Shown: piece after piece, positions 50,821 through 59,859 of the stretch
Layout of the letters: each line of letters starts with the position of its first letter
Position numbering within the stretch: position 1 is the first letter of the stretch
Made by a program: the position numbers and the translations under genes
Assembly (NCBI GenBank): GCA_905221605.1
Contig: CAJNDS010002612.1
Location: 811,436-875,435 of the forward strand
Length of the DNA stretch: 64,000 nt
Direction of reading: 5' to 3'
DNA from: Symbiodinium natans
Lineage: Eukaryota; Sar; Dinophyceae; Suessiales; Symbiodiniaceae
Notes under the pieces: generated by a model
What the model was told of the DNA's origin: nothing
Database searches by the model: none
What the model saw: only the letters and a program-made list of their open reading frames with translations

Positions 50821-51194
50821 GATTTAGGGTTTAGGGTTTGGGGTTTGGGGTTTAAGGTTTGGGGTTTAGGGTTTATAGGGTTTGGGTTTTATGGGGTTTG
50901 GGGTTTATAGGGTTTGGGGTTTAGGGTTTAGAGTTTGGGCTTCCGGGCTTCGGGTGTGAAAGTTTTGTAGGTCATAGGTGTTCAAGGTTATAGGGCTCAG
51001 GATTTTGGGTTTGCTGATTCGGGTTCGGTAGGTTCAGGGGAATTAAGGCTTTCGGCATTTAGGGTTTCGGTCGCGTTTCGTTTTTGGCTGCTCGTGCTTC
51101 GGGAACCTCCGGTTTCGTTTCGTTTTTTCTTTGGTGTTGAACTCTATATATACGTGCTACAGGAGTTAGGGTTGAAGGCATGGTTCTGAATCCT

Positions 51195-51350
51195 AGTAGC
51201 CAGGTCTAAAGGCTTGAAAAGAGAGTTTAACAAGGGTTTTTATGGTCTGTAGGGTTTTAAGGTTTCAGGTTGTTTTGCCAGGTTTAAGGGCTTGAAAAGA
51301 GTGTTTAAAACGGTTTTTTTTAATGGTCCGTAGGGTTTTAAGGGTTTAGG
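51195..51350 (+). repeat. Tandem duplication of about 75 bases
   Basis: GCCAGGTCTAAAGGCTTGAA..TCTGTAGGGTTTTAAGG at 51203 recurs at 51277 with substitutions and small indels. T array follows. No coding signal. Confidence 0.8.
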
Positions 51351-51498
51351 GTTTAGTTTAGGTTTTTTTGTGCTTTGTTCTGCGAGGTTGGTGACTGGGG
51401 CCCGGGGTTTTGGGGCCTTAGGCCTTCACATAAGCGCAAATTCAATGGGTTTAGGGTTTAGGGTTTAGGGTTTAGGGTTTAGGGTTTAGGGTTTGGGT

Positions 51499-51608
51499 TG
51501 GGATGTTGCCCCTTATGCTAGCAGTCCTTCATAGGGATTATAGTACCCCCCCCCCCCTTTTATAATCGCTATTTAGGACTAGTAGTATTATAAGGGGGAG
51601 CATCCCAA
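51499..51608. mobile_element. Family A element with an internal C run
   Basis: TTGGGATGTTGCCCC to GGGGGAGCATCCCAA. A run of 12 C lies in the centre between the two inner arms. Confidence 0.78.
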
Positions 51609-51837
51609 TGTTAGGGGGTTTGGTTTAAGACGGTTTCAGGTGGGTAGCTCCCACATATGCCCCTACCTAAATCCTCAAACCCCAAAATGCCCTTATGACA
51701 CGCCTTGTATAAGGTACCTTTCCTTCTTGGAACTCCGGTCCTTTCGTTGAGGGTTTAGGGTTTAGGTTTACCCTCGCTGCAGGGTCTAGATGTCCGAATC
51801 CAAGTCTTAAACGCTGTTCTTTTTCTTCTTACTTATA

Positions 51838-52098
51838 CTTTATATATATATATATTTATATATTTATATTTGTATATACATATATATATATATATATATG
51901 CTTATTATTCGAGATAAGAAGGTATCAACGACTATAAAATGTGTATATATATAGATAGGTTTTACAGTTACACATGCATTTATGCATGGAATATTCTTAT
52001 TCATTTGTTGCATTATATTTTCTTCTTGAAGTTGCCATGTATCGATTGCTGTAATTCTTCGTACTGTCATTCTTGTTGTGTGTGCCTTTTGCTGCCAG
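51838..52098. repeat. TA-rich stretch
   Basis: TATATA microsatellite (51838-51900) and AT-rich sequence up to the strong acceptor at 52098. Most likely intron or intergenic. Confidence 0.75.
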
Positions 52099-52443
52099 TT
52101 GGCGCTTCTTTCCTGGAGACATCACCATCGAGCGTGAGAGGAATCAGGAGTGGCCCCTTGGCTGACGACCCCTTGCCTCACGAGTGCTATAGAGGATTTA
52201 GGTGCCAGACCCTCCAACGCTGGCCCCAGGAACTGATCTCTGCTCTTAGCCCCACCACAAACTCCGGACGACACCCAGGTGTAGGGTTTAGGGTTTAGGG
52301 TTTAGGGTTTAGGGTTTAGGGTTTAGGGTTTAGGGTTTAGGGTTAGAATGCAGGCAGGGTGTGTGTGCAATCTAGGCATGGAGGTTGATTTCAATTTTCA
52401 AGTTCTATGTGCCGCAATCCCTATAACACGTTGCACCCACTGA
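52099..52443 (+). CDS. Two terminal exons joined by a T-array intron
   Basis: 52099-52278 is 180 bases after TTTTGCTGCCAG: GASFLETSPSSVRGIRSGPL, ADDPLPHECYRGFRCQTLQR, PQELISALSPTTNSGRHP. Intron 52279-52375 is 97 bases, GTGTAGGG followed by about nine T units, ending TCTAG. 52376-52443: MEVDFNFQVLCAAIPITRCT, H, stop TGA. Phase 1 plus 2 gives a glycine at the join. Strong model, unknown product. Confidence 0.66.
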
Positions 52444-52562
52444 CATGTACCTGCATGGAGCCCACAAACCCAAGCCAGGATAGATAAACATCCCACACCC
52501 GGAACTGCCCAAGTCTATTGTGATGGGCAACCACTGCACCGCCTTAGTTCTGTACTGGATCC

Positions 52563-52673
52563 CTGAAGGTTCCAAATGGGGTTTCCGAAATTAGGGGTAC
52601 CTTATTGGGGTCCTTACTGGAAGGCAATCCCAGCATTTGTGGGCTTATATTTGGGGCCCCTTATTATCGTAAA
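52563..52673. mobile_element. Family G element, copy 2
   Basis: Reverse-orientation relative of 6044-6148, sharing CCGAAATTAGGGGTACCTTA. Ends GGTTTCCGAAAT and CGTAAACCCCC. Confidence 0.65.
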
Positions 52674-52744
52674 CCCCCATATCGCTTACTTACAAGGGTA
52701 CTATGAAGTGTCATTGGCTATTGATCAGGCTGCTTCTCTACCAG

Positions 52745-52985
52745 GCCCTTGACACGCGTGAGATGGTTACTGCCGCTCGGTCATCCAAGTAACACGCATC
52801 GCTCAGGGGGGACTCGGGTTAGGGTTTTGGGGTTTGGGGTTGGGGTTCAGGGTTTAGGGTTTAGGGTTCAGGATTTAGGGTTTAGGTCGGGTTCATAAGT
52901 ACCATGAACCTCCAAGCATGGGGCTCCCGTTCTCTATTCAGTGCTCCTGCGCCAGGCATTCTCATGGAGTTGATCTCGTTCAGGG
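52745..52985 (+). CDS. Terminal exon and a further candidate
   Basis: 52745-52792: ALDTREMVTAARSSK then TAA, acceptor TCTCTACCAG. 52942-52985: CSCARHSHGVDLVQ, acceptor CTCTATTCAG, donor GTCGAGGG. Half of a family E element (ACCATGAACCTCCAAG) lies between. Confidence 0.43.
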
Positions 52986-53131
52986 GTCGAGGGTTGAGGG
53001 ACCTAATTCCCCAGTCCTGAACCCCAAACCCTAAACCCTAAACCCTAAACCCTAAACCCTAAACCCTAAACCCTAACCCCAAACCCTAAACCTCTAAAAC
53101 TCGAACTCACCAATTCCCCAAAATGATTTAG

Positions 53132-53262
53132 GACCTGGCAGGCTTCATGATGGTGCCACAAGAAACGAGGCCTATGAATCCTGACTCTTCAACCCTGGAC
53201 CACACCCAACTCCCAGAAGTATGGCTCCTCTTTGTGTGTGTTTAGGGTTTAGGGTTTAGGGT

Positions 53263-53315
<53 letters not shown>

Positions 53316-53379
53316 GGTTAACCCTCAGACAATGATGCTGCAGGATTGGGCCGGCATGCGGCCGCTCGGCCACATCTGA
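53132..53379 (+). CDS. Two exons joined by a TTGAGGG-array intron, 3' end
   Basis: 53132-53233: DLAGFMMVPQETRPMNPDSS, TLDHTQLPEVWLLF. Intron 53234-53328 is 95 bases, GTGTGTGTTTAGGG then nine TTGAGGG units, ending in the palindrome TTGAGGGTTAACCCTCAG. 53329-53379: TMMLQDWAGMRPLGHI then TGA, phase 0. An alternative reading lets the first exon stop at TAG 53243-53245 inside the first T unit. Confidence 0.62.
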
Positions 53380-53698
53380 GCTGTCAGACTCCTAATAGTT
53401 GCTTTTGGGTTTAGGGTTTAGGGTTTAGGGTTTAGGGTTTAGGGCTAAACCCGAAACCCCAAGATATCAAGAATCATGATCCCTATATCTTCCTTTGGGG
53501 TTTAGGGTCTAGGGTCTCGGGTTTAAGGTTTTTTGAGTTTTGGGTTTAAGGCTTTTTTCCCCAAGCCCAAACGACCCTGAACTCCAAACCCCTAAGCCCA
53601 AATCGGGTGCTCGGAAGACCTACTTTAGGGTTTAGGGTTAGGGTTAAGGGCGGCTTTGTAGCAATAGCCGAAAAAAACTGGGGTCTTGGTTTCTTCAG

Positions 53699-53749
53699 GA
53701 GGGGCTACCATCACAGCGAACCTCAAAATCTGACTCCAAGCAGCCCTAA
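53699..53749 (+). CDS. Terminal exon candidate
   Basis: EGLPSQRTSKSDSKQP then TAA after GTTTCTTCAG. The stop lies in CCCTAAG, so the exon may instead end at a GC donor (GCCCTAAG) at 53743. Confidence 0.44.
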   Translation, partial: EGLPSQRTSKSDSKQP

Positions 53750-54085
53750 GCCTTAAAAGCCCTAAACCCTAAAACCCTAAACCCTAAACCCTAAACCCTA
53801 AACCCTAAACCCTAAACCCTAAACCCTAAACCCTAAACCCTAAACCCTAAACCCTAAACCCTCCCCTAAATGCCGAACAAAAACCCTAAATCTCAGGTGC
53901 ATGGTCGGTCTAAGGTTGGAACCATGGGCCCTTGCTGCGCCCCTCTTACCCTTGTTTCAAGGGATCCAAAGCATGGGCCCTTCTTAGGCACAGCGTATAC
54001 AAGGGGTATATAACAGGGGACCCAAGATGAAGGGCCCATACTTCGGATCTCCTAGTAGGTGATCTCCAACCTTCTGGGAACTAAG

Positions 54086-54409
54086 ATGCCCTCCGTGGTG
54101 CGTAGGTTGAGCCTTTGCACCCCTAGCGCACTTCAGCCGGAATGTAAACCGTCCAAAAACCGAAACCCGAACCCTAAACCCTAAACCCTAAACCCTAAAC
54201 CCTAAACCCTAAACCCTCAGGGGTGTACCGGGCTCTCTGGGTACTCGGGGTTTAGGACTGAGGTCCATCCCAGAGTTGAACATTCTTAGCTTGTTTCTAT
54301 CCTCAAGGGGGTTAGGGTGTTGGGTTTAGGGTTCAGGATTTAGGATTTAGGGTTAGGGTTTCCTCCAAGTAAGCCATTCTCTGCTCCACAGATCTCAGCA
54401 GGGGCTTAG
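54086..54409 (+). CDS. Apparently complete small membrane-protein gene
   Basis: Exons 54086-54143, 54221-54249, 54290-54310 and 54392-54409 join in frame from ATG to TAG, giving 41 residues: MPSVVRRLSLCTPSALQPE, then a hydrophobic stretch with WVYRALWVLG and LVSILKGISAGA. Introns: 77 bases of CCCTAAA starting GTAAACC and ending CCCTCAG; 40 bases starting GTTTAG; 81 bases starting GTTAGGG and ending CTCCACAG. A basic start plus one membrane segment resembles small organelle membrane proteins, but that is a guess. Confidence 0.55.
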
Positions 54410-54722
54410 GGTTTGGGGTTTAGGGTTTAGGGCGTAGGGTGTATCATCCCAGATTGACCTATGCAGAGGGCTTCGGGTTCAGAATTTGGGGTCGTCTACC
54501 GAGGTGAAAGGAACTTTTAGCATGGACACGCACGGACAAGTGACAGCGCATCCGCACACGATTCAACACGACAGCTATCCAACATCCAACACAGATTGGA
54601 CATCGGCCCTTTGGAAGGTGAACCCCCCACTGCCTGCCTGAAATGTCGTTTAGCTTCCCAAATTCCCAAACCCTAACGCCTAAACCCTAAACTCCAAACC
54701 CAGAAACCCCCTAAACCAGCAG

Positions 54723-54825
54723 CAAGTGGTACGTCTGCCCTACGCGCCTCACTTGCGCTGAAGCAAGGAGTGCGACGGCACTCCGGTTCACCATAGAGTC
54801 TTGGCTGCACTCAGCACGTGTCAGG
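54723..54825 (+). CDS. Exon, unknown protein
   Basis: 34 codons: KWYVCPTRLTCAEARSATAL, RFTIESWLHSARVR, after AACCAGCAG and before GTTTTAAGG. C-array variants before it. Confidence 0.52.
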
Positions 54826-54883
54826 GTTTTAAGGGTTTAGGGGTGTAGGAGATGTAGGGTAGCGCAGGGGTTGCCGAATAGGA

Positions 54884-54985
54884 TACCTACTTTGGGGCGT
54901 CCTCTTGAGGGAGAGTATAGGTATGCTGGGGTATAAAAGGGGTACCCCTTTAGAGGGGAAATGCCGGTATACTCATTCCAAAGTA
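54884..54985. mobile_element. Family J inverted-repeat element
   Basis: CATACCTACTTTGG-like left end and CCAAAGTATG right end, with inner arms GGGGTATAAAAGGGGTACCCC. The palindromic core contains a TATAAAA. Confidence 0.6.
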
Positions 54986-55096
54986 TGCTGGTTGCTTAGC
55001 CTTCAGAGTTGAGGGTTCAGGGGTTTAGGGAATGCAGGGTTTGGGGATATACGTTTATGGAATCTGATGTTAGTGCACTGCTGTCGCCGTTGTCAG

Positions 55097-55201
55097 GGAC
55101 ACCGGGTCATGCTGGATTGGGATGAAGGATCCACCGGAAAGCTTAGCCTCTACGAGGTGGCCCTAAGTTTGGGGAGTGTTGGGTATTGCCTGTTGTTTTA
55201 G
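55097..55201 (+). CDS. 3'-terminal exon, unknown protein
   Basis: 34 codons plus TAG: GHRVMLDWDEGSTGKLSLYE, VALSLGSVGYCLLF. Acceptor CGCCGTTGTCAG. A second frame is open in the first half. The hydrophobic end could enter a membrane. Confidence 0.5.
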   Translation, partial: GHRVMLDWDEGSTGKLSLYEVALSLGSVGYCLLF

Positions 55202-55335
55202 GAAGCAGTGCATTCATGCTCTATTTCGGGTTCGGGTTTAGGGGACTTGTTCTTAATGTAGAGTCCCGTTGCTTTGAGGTGCTTTCAATGGTGAGTCCTC
55301 CTCCCCAAAACCCTAGAACCTAGAACCTAAAACAG

Positions 55336-55529
55336 GTCAAACTCCCAGCCTCTCATCCAGAGGGGCCCAGGCCCCTTCCATTTGCACTCAAAGCCTAAAA
55401 AACATAAACCCTCAACCCAAAGCCCTATATCCAGTAGCACCCAAAGCCCTAAACCCCAAATCCGAAGAAAACACTCAACACCCGGTAGCTGGACTGTCTT
55501 CAGACGCATGGGGCTTACTTAATTCTTAA
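55336..55529 (+). CDS. Terminal segment spanning a C-array variant
   Basis: QTPSLSSRGAQAPSICTQSL at the left and EENTQHPVAGLSSDAWGLLN with stop TAA at the right, in one frame. Between them C-array variants are also open in frame, so they are either translated (KALNPKS-like) or an in-frame intron. The 60-codon open frame on the other strand is composed of the same repeat. Confidence 0.44.
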
Positions 55530-55678
55530 GGCTCCGAAAACTCAGGTGGCCTCTTTGGAGTCCTTCTTAAGGGAGATTCTACGAGATTGAGGGTTTAGGG
55601 TATAGGGTTAAGGACTTACTCTTTTGTCGGAAACTCCCATATGGCCCTTATGGCTGAGGGGTGTTTCCGGGTTGTTAG

Positions 55679-55709
55679 GCGCGGAAGCCTACATGCACGT
55701 TCTTAAGGG
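55679..55709 (+). CDS. Short exon candidate
   Basis: AEAYMHVLK after GTTGTTAG, donor GTAAAAAG. An inverted-repeat, AT-rich stretch (GGGACC arms, 55724-55915) follows as a probable intron. Confidence 0.4.
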
Positions 55710-55937
55710 GTAAAAAGAAGGACCCCTTACAAGGGACCCTTAATCTTATTCGCCTATAGAACCCCTATATATATATGTGTATATATATATTTATATTTAT
55801 ATTTTATGTATTTATTTATATACAATATACAATATATAGTTTCTAAATGCCTAAGTGGCCCCTAGATAACCCCAAAGAGCCCCTAAGGTCCCTGATAAGG
55901 GTCCCTCCTTTCGTCCCTTAACCTTCGCAAACCAGCT

Positions 55938-56026
55938 AGGACAAGAGCAACCAAGACCCCAACCCTAAACCCTAAACCCTAAACCCTAAACCCTAAAAAA
56001 ACCTAAACCCTAAAGGACAAGAGCAA
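55938..56026. repeat. C array flanked by a 13-base direct repeat
   Basis: AGGACAAGAGCAA occurs at 55938-55950 and again at 56014-56026; five CCCTAAA units and an A-rich variant lie between. Looks like an insertion that duplicated its target. The second copy overlaps the start of the next exon. Confidence 0.85.
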
Positions 56027-56109
56027 TGTGGTGTGCGACACTTTCGACCCATGGTGCCATGAGATCGGCATCCTTGAGATCAAGGCAGGGAGCGCCTGGC
56101 ATGGACTAG
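56016..56109 (+). CDS. Exon, unknown protein
   Basis: 31 codons: DKSNVVCDTFDPWCHEIGIL, EIKAGSAWHGL, strongly G/C-ending, acceptor CCCTAAAG, donor GTTTTTGCCCTAAACC. A second frame is open but has poorer codon bias. Confidence 0.55.
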
Positions 56110-56313
56110 GTTTTTGCCCTAAACCCTAAACCCTCAACCCTAAACCCTAAGCCCTGAACCCTGAACCCTAAACCCTAAACCCTAAACCCTAAACCCTAAA
56201 CCCTAAACCCTAAACCCTAAACCCCAAACCCCAAACCCCAAACACACCCTAAACCCTGCTTCCTTACTGCAGCTTTTGGATCCTTAGCCTTCGTGGGTTT
56301 GAGATAATGGGCC

Positions 56314-56558
56314 CTCTTGGAGGTTCAGGGTACCTAATAACCCAACAAACTGTACTTGTAGGGTTTAGGGTTTAGGGTTTAGGGTTTAGGGTTTAGGGTT
56401 TAGGGTTTAGGGTTTAGGGTTTAGGGTTTAGGGTTTAGGGTTTAGGGTTTAGGGTTTTATAGCCTAATTCTAACCATATGAGGATAATTCTCAGGGGCTT
56501 ATAAGTGGGTTATAAGTACAGCTACCCTCGGGTTATTAAGTATCCTGAACCTCCAAGC
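56314..56558. mobile_element. Family E element interrupted by a T array
   Basis: CTTGGAGGTTCAGGGTACC at the left and ATCCTGAACCTCCAAG at the right are inverted ends. About 14 TTTAGGG units (56361-56456) sit inside. The other full copy, 59007-59146, has none. Confidence 0.78.
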
Positions 56559-56737
56559 TTTCTTAGTAAGGTAGCAGGTGCCGACGAGCAGACAAGACCT
56601 TGACACCTTTAACCCTGAGCCGCTCCGAACCCGAAACGTCGAGAGCAAAAGAAACCCAAGCCCTAAACCCTAAACCCTAAACCCTAAACCCTAAACCCTA
56701 AACCCTAAACCCTAAACCCTAAACCAACCGCTTTCAG

Positions 56738-56809
56738 GTCTACCGCTACTACGATGCCCTCCCCAATTCCGTGGAGCCGGAGGACTGGGACAAGGGGCTC
56801 GCTCTCTAG
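56738..56809 (+). CDS. 3'-terminal exon, unknown protein
   Basis: VYRYYDALPNSVEPEDWDKG, LAL, stop TAG 56807-56809. Acceptor CCGCTTTCAG right after a C array. G/C-ending codons. A family O half copy (GGCTTAAGAACCCC) follows the stop. Confidence 0.55.
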   Translation, partial: VYRYYDALPNSVEPEDWDKGLAL

Positions 56810-56879
56810 ACCACCGGCTTAAGAACCCCAACAACCAAAAGGCAGACCCCCCAGAGTGTTTTTTTTTAATAGGGAAGCA

Positions 56880-57003
56880 GAGCTATATGTATATGTGTAT
56901 GTGTATGTGTACGTGTACGTGTATGTGTATGTGTATGTGAGAATATAATATAATATAATATCATATCATATAATATAATATAATACAATATGTATGTATG
57001 TAT
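56880..57003. repeat. GTATGT and TAATA microsatellites
   Basis: GTATGT units grade into AATAT units and GTATGTATG. No coding signal. Confidence 0.88.
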
Positions 57004-57059
57004 ATGCTGACACCCCCCCCCCCCCCCCAAGCCCTACCTCTCCAATGAAAAGAGTCTGA

Positions 57060-57345
57060 CATGCCCAGATTACCAGATCCAGGATTTTCTTACCTCGGAT
57101 TCCCAGATTCCCAGATTTTCTCACTCCATGTGTCCAGATTCCCAGCTTTCCAGATTGTCTCACCCCATGTACCCCATGCAGGGCCAGCAAATCTGTGAAT
57201 CTGGGAACGTGGGCCCAGCAAATCTGGGAATCTGGGAACATGGGCCCAGCAAAATCTGAGAATCTGGGAATCTGGGATCATGGGGGGAGAAAATAAATCT
57301 GGGAATCTGGGAATATGAGGTAACAATCTGGGAATATGTGGTTAA
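57060..57345. repeat. Inverted CCCAGATT minisatellite
   Basis: Left part repeats (GA)TTCCCAGATT; right part repeats its reverse complement AATCTGGGAATCTGGGA. The two halves could fold as one hairpin of about 280 bases. The open frames across it on the reverse strand (PRFPDL-type) are repeat translations. Confidence 0.85.
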
Positions 57346-57348
57346 TTT

Positions 57349-57737
57349 GTGTTTCATCAAACGAAGAAGGTCATCATCAAGGGCAAGGTCGAACACGAAC
57401 AGACAAATAAACACACGCAATCAAAAACAACAACCACACCAACCAATGACCCAGCAAACAAAACACTAACAACTGACAGGAACTTTCAAGGGGGACTCGA
57501 CTTTGTTTGGGGGTATAAGGGGGACAAGAATGTCTGCAACGCCCATTTTATGTTTGCACTTACCCAACCACCCGCCCATGAATGGCTGTATGAATGGCAA
57601 CCGCACACTGAGATGTCCAGACAGTGGGTTTAGGGTTTAGGGTTTAGTGTTTAGGGTTTAGGGTTTAGGGTTAATGCGGGAGCTTTCATGACGACCGGGC
57701 CCAGCTGTCCTTTCAGTGCCAAGGCATAGCCTTGACA
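57349..57737 (+). CDS. Long exon plus short exon, unknown protein
   Basis: 57349-57627: KKVIIKGKVEHEQTNKHTQS, a Thr/Asn/Lys-rich middle, GGLDFVWGYKGDKNVCNAHF, FALTQPPAHEWLYEWQPHTE, MSRQW, then GTTTAGGG. Intron 57628-57716 (89 bases) contains T units and ends TCCTTTCAG. 57717-57737 (CQGIALT) ends at GTGAGG or reads to a stop in the next C array. The left start is not determined. Confidence 0.54.
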
Positions 57738-57907
57738 GTGAGGAACCCTGAGCCCTAAGCCCTAAGCCCTAAACCCAAACCCTAAACCCTAAACCCTAAA
57801 CCCTAAACCCTAAACCCTAAACCCTAGACCCTAAACCCTACACCCTACACCCTACACCCTAAACCCTAAACCCTAAACCGTGCGCTGGGACCTGTCTGTG
57901 GTTTCAG

Positions 57908-58068
57908 GGACCCCGCCCGAACCTCATGTCCCAAAGAAGCCTCAAATCAAGCCCGAAGGCCTTATTTTGGGTAGGCGGGTAGCTGGGGTGGGGACAACAT
58001 ACGACAACATCGGATCCCTAAACCCTAAAACCCGAGACCCCATGAGCCGTCAACCCACACAGGCCTAA
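57908..58068 (+). CDS. 3'-terminal exon, unknown protein
   Basis: TPPEPHVPKKPQIKPEGLIL, GRRVAGVGTTYDNIGSLNPK, TRDPMSRQPTQA, stop TAA, after CTGTGGTTTCAG. The LNPKTR part is a single C-array unit read in frame, so here repeat sequence seems to be translated. Proline- and lysine-rich. Confidence 0.54.
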
Positions 58069-58090
58069 GAGGATCCGCACCCATAGCTCT

Positions 58091-58258
58091 TGGAAGCTTT
58101 GTTCCGTGTGGGATTTCAAGGATCAGGATTCTGACTTTTTGTCCACCCCAAAAAGCTTCGAAGATGAGTGGAGCAGGAATGCACAGACTGCAACCTGCCG
58201 GGGAAGGTTATTACAAGCCCTACACCCGAAACCTCAGACCTCTGAGACTTTCAGTTAG
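58091..58258 (+). CDS. Coding segment with two long open frames
   Basis: Frame one: WKLCSVWDFKDQDSDFLSTP, KSFEDEWSRNAQTATCRGR, to TAG 58256-58258. Frame two: FVPCGISRIRILTFCPPQKA, SKMSGAGMHRLQPAGEGYYK, open slightly further. The first has the more protein-like composition. Confidence 0.42.
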   Translation, partial: WKLCSVWDFKDQDSDFLSTPKSFEDEWSRNAQTATCRGRLLQALHPKPQTSETFS

Positions 58259-58381
58259 CTTGGTTTCTTAGACCTGGAGGTTGTGGGCTCTTTTGGGCTG
58301 TTGAGGCTTAGCATTCTGGGTTTTTACGCCCGAAGTACACCCTACACACTTGCTGAGCCCTAAGACCGAAGCCCTAGACCC

Positions 58382-58790
58382 TAAGCCCCATACCCTGAAC
58401 CCTAAACCCCAAACCCTAAACCCTAACCCTAAACACTAAACCCTAAACCCTAAACCCTAAACCCTAAAGCCTCAACCCTAAACCCTAAACCCTAACCCTA
58501 AACCTGCTGGCAGGAGATGCCCTGGGGTGCGGTTCTTCGGAGTGCAAGAAGCAGAGGGGCCGTTGACTGTACTGTAGGGCTTGGGTTCAGGGTTCAGGGT
58601 TCAGGGTTTAGGGTTTAGGGTTTAGGGTTTAGGGTTTAGGGCTTGGGGTTTAGGGTTTAGGGTTTAGGGCTTTCGCGTTGAGGGACGCATTTTTGTCTCG
58701 TCAGAACCCACACCCTGAACTTGGGGGCTTGATTTCGGAATAGGGTTTAGGGTTTAGGGTTTAGGGTTTGGGGTTTAGGGCTTTTGGGTT
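58382..58790. repeat. C array then T arrays
   Basis: C array (58385-58505) and T arrays (58578-58675, 58741-58785) around a short unique stretch. No exon called. Confidence 0.9.
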
Positions 58791-59006
58791 ATTTTAAGTC
58801 GAGACCGTAACCCCTACAAACTCGGCGTCCTGGTTACCTGTTGACCCTCAACGAAACCCCCCCCCCTGAGTCCTGAAGAAGCCTTGAGGTCAACTTAAAC
58901 CCTAAACCCTAAAGCCTAACCCTAAACCCTAAATCTCTAAACTCCAAATCCCCAACCCCAAGTCCCAAACTTTAAGCCCCGAACCTCTCAAGACCTCACA
59001 GTCCTA

Positions 59007-59146
59007 CTTGGAGGTTCATGGTACTTATAACCCAATCAGAACCGTACTTATGACCCACTTAGAAGCCCTTCAAGTGTCCTTGTATGGTTATCATTGGAGT
59101 ATTAAGTGCAGTTCTAATTGGGTTATTCAGTACCCTAAACCTCCAA
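59007..59146. mobile_element. Family E element, intact copy
   Basis: CTTGGAGGTTCATGGTACTTATAACCCA at the left mirrors GGGTTATTCAGTACCCTAAACCTCCAA at the right, 140 bases. A half copy is at 61752-61786. Confidence 0.8.
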
Positions 59147-59319
59147 ACCCTAAACCCTAAACCCTAAACCCTAAATTTAAGAGCCTCCGGCTCAAGCCGC
59201 CGACCCCGCTGGAGCATAGTTGAAAGGTCTAAACCCACTCGTCGGCTCAAAGGATGCTTTCCTCATCGCATGGTTCGAAGATCATCCCAGCCTGCTCGGC
59301 AGAGTTCTGTGAAACGTTG

Positions 59320-59455
59320 GGGGGGGGGGTGGCACCCAAACAGCGGGGTGGGGGGGATGGGGGGGGGGTAGGAGGGGGGCAGAGCGGGGGGGGGGGGGGG
59401 GGGTTGGGGGGGGGGGGGGGGGGGGTTGGGGGGGGGGGGGGTAGGGGGGGTCAGC
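59320..59455 (+). repeat. G-rich tract
   Basis: Runs of 7 to 20 G broken by T or A. Frames through it give poly-Gly or, on the other strand, poly-Pro; neither is taken as a gene. Confidence 0.9.
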
Positions 59456-59637
59456 CCGAAAAACGCTGATTTTGCTGAGGGCGCCCCTACCCCCTGTGCT
59501 GAACCGCCTGTTTACGCTGTGCGGGTGGCGCGGTCCTCCATGAAAAAATTGTGCACCGACCCCCCCTACCCCCGCCACGCCGCCAGGGTCGGCGGACCCT
59601 GAACCCTAAACCCTAAGCCCTAAACCGCCAAGTAAAG

Positions 59638-59709
59638 ACTGTATCGCCAAGGCCGCAGAGTACATGGTCGATCCAGACAAGGCCACCTGCCCGAAAGCGA
59701 AGTCCCTGA
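59638..59709 (+). CDS. Exon candidate, unknown protein
   Basis: CIAKAAEYMVDPDKATCPKA, KSL, between AGTAAAG and GTTTAGGG, C array before, T array after. G/C-ending codons; other frames have stops or poorer composition. Confidence 0.5.
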   Translation, partial: TVSPRPQSTWSIQTRPPARKRSP

Positions 59710-59859
59710 GTTTAGGGTTTAGGGTTTGGGGCTCAGGGTTTAGGATTTCCGATTTCGGGTTTAGGGGTTTAGGGTTTGGGGTTTTGGGGTTTTGGAGTTT
59801 TGGGATGTTTGGGGTTTTGGGGTTTTGGGGTTTTGGGATGTTTGGGGTTGAGGGGTTTA

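Noticed and set aside
54956-54980. TATAAAA and TATATAAGG motifs as promoters
   Set aside because: They recur inside copies of mobile elements (families J and D), and dinoflagellates seldom use TATA boxes.
56966-57420. Reverse-strand PRFPDLL-type proteins
   Set aside because: Three overlapping frames all arise from the CCCAGATT minisatellite.
59282-59578. Reverse-strand proline-rich protein
   Set aside because: Comes from the G-rich tract; composition explains the open frame.
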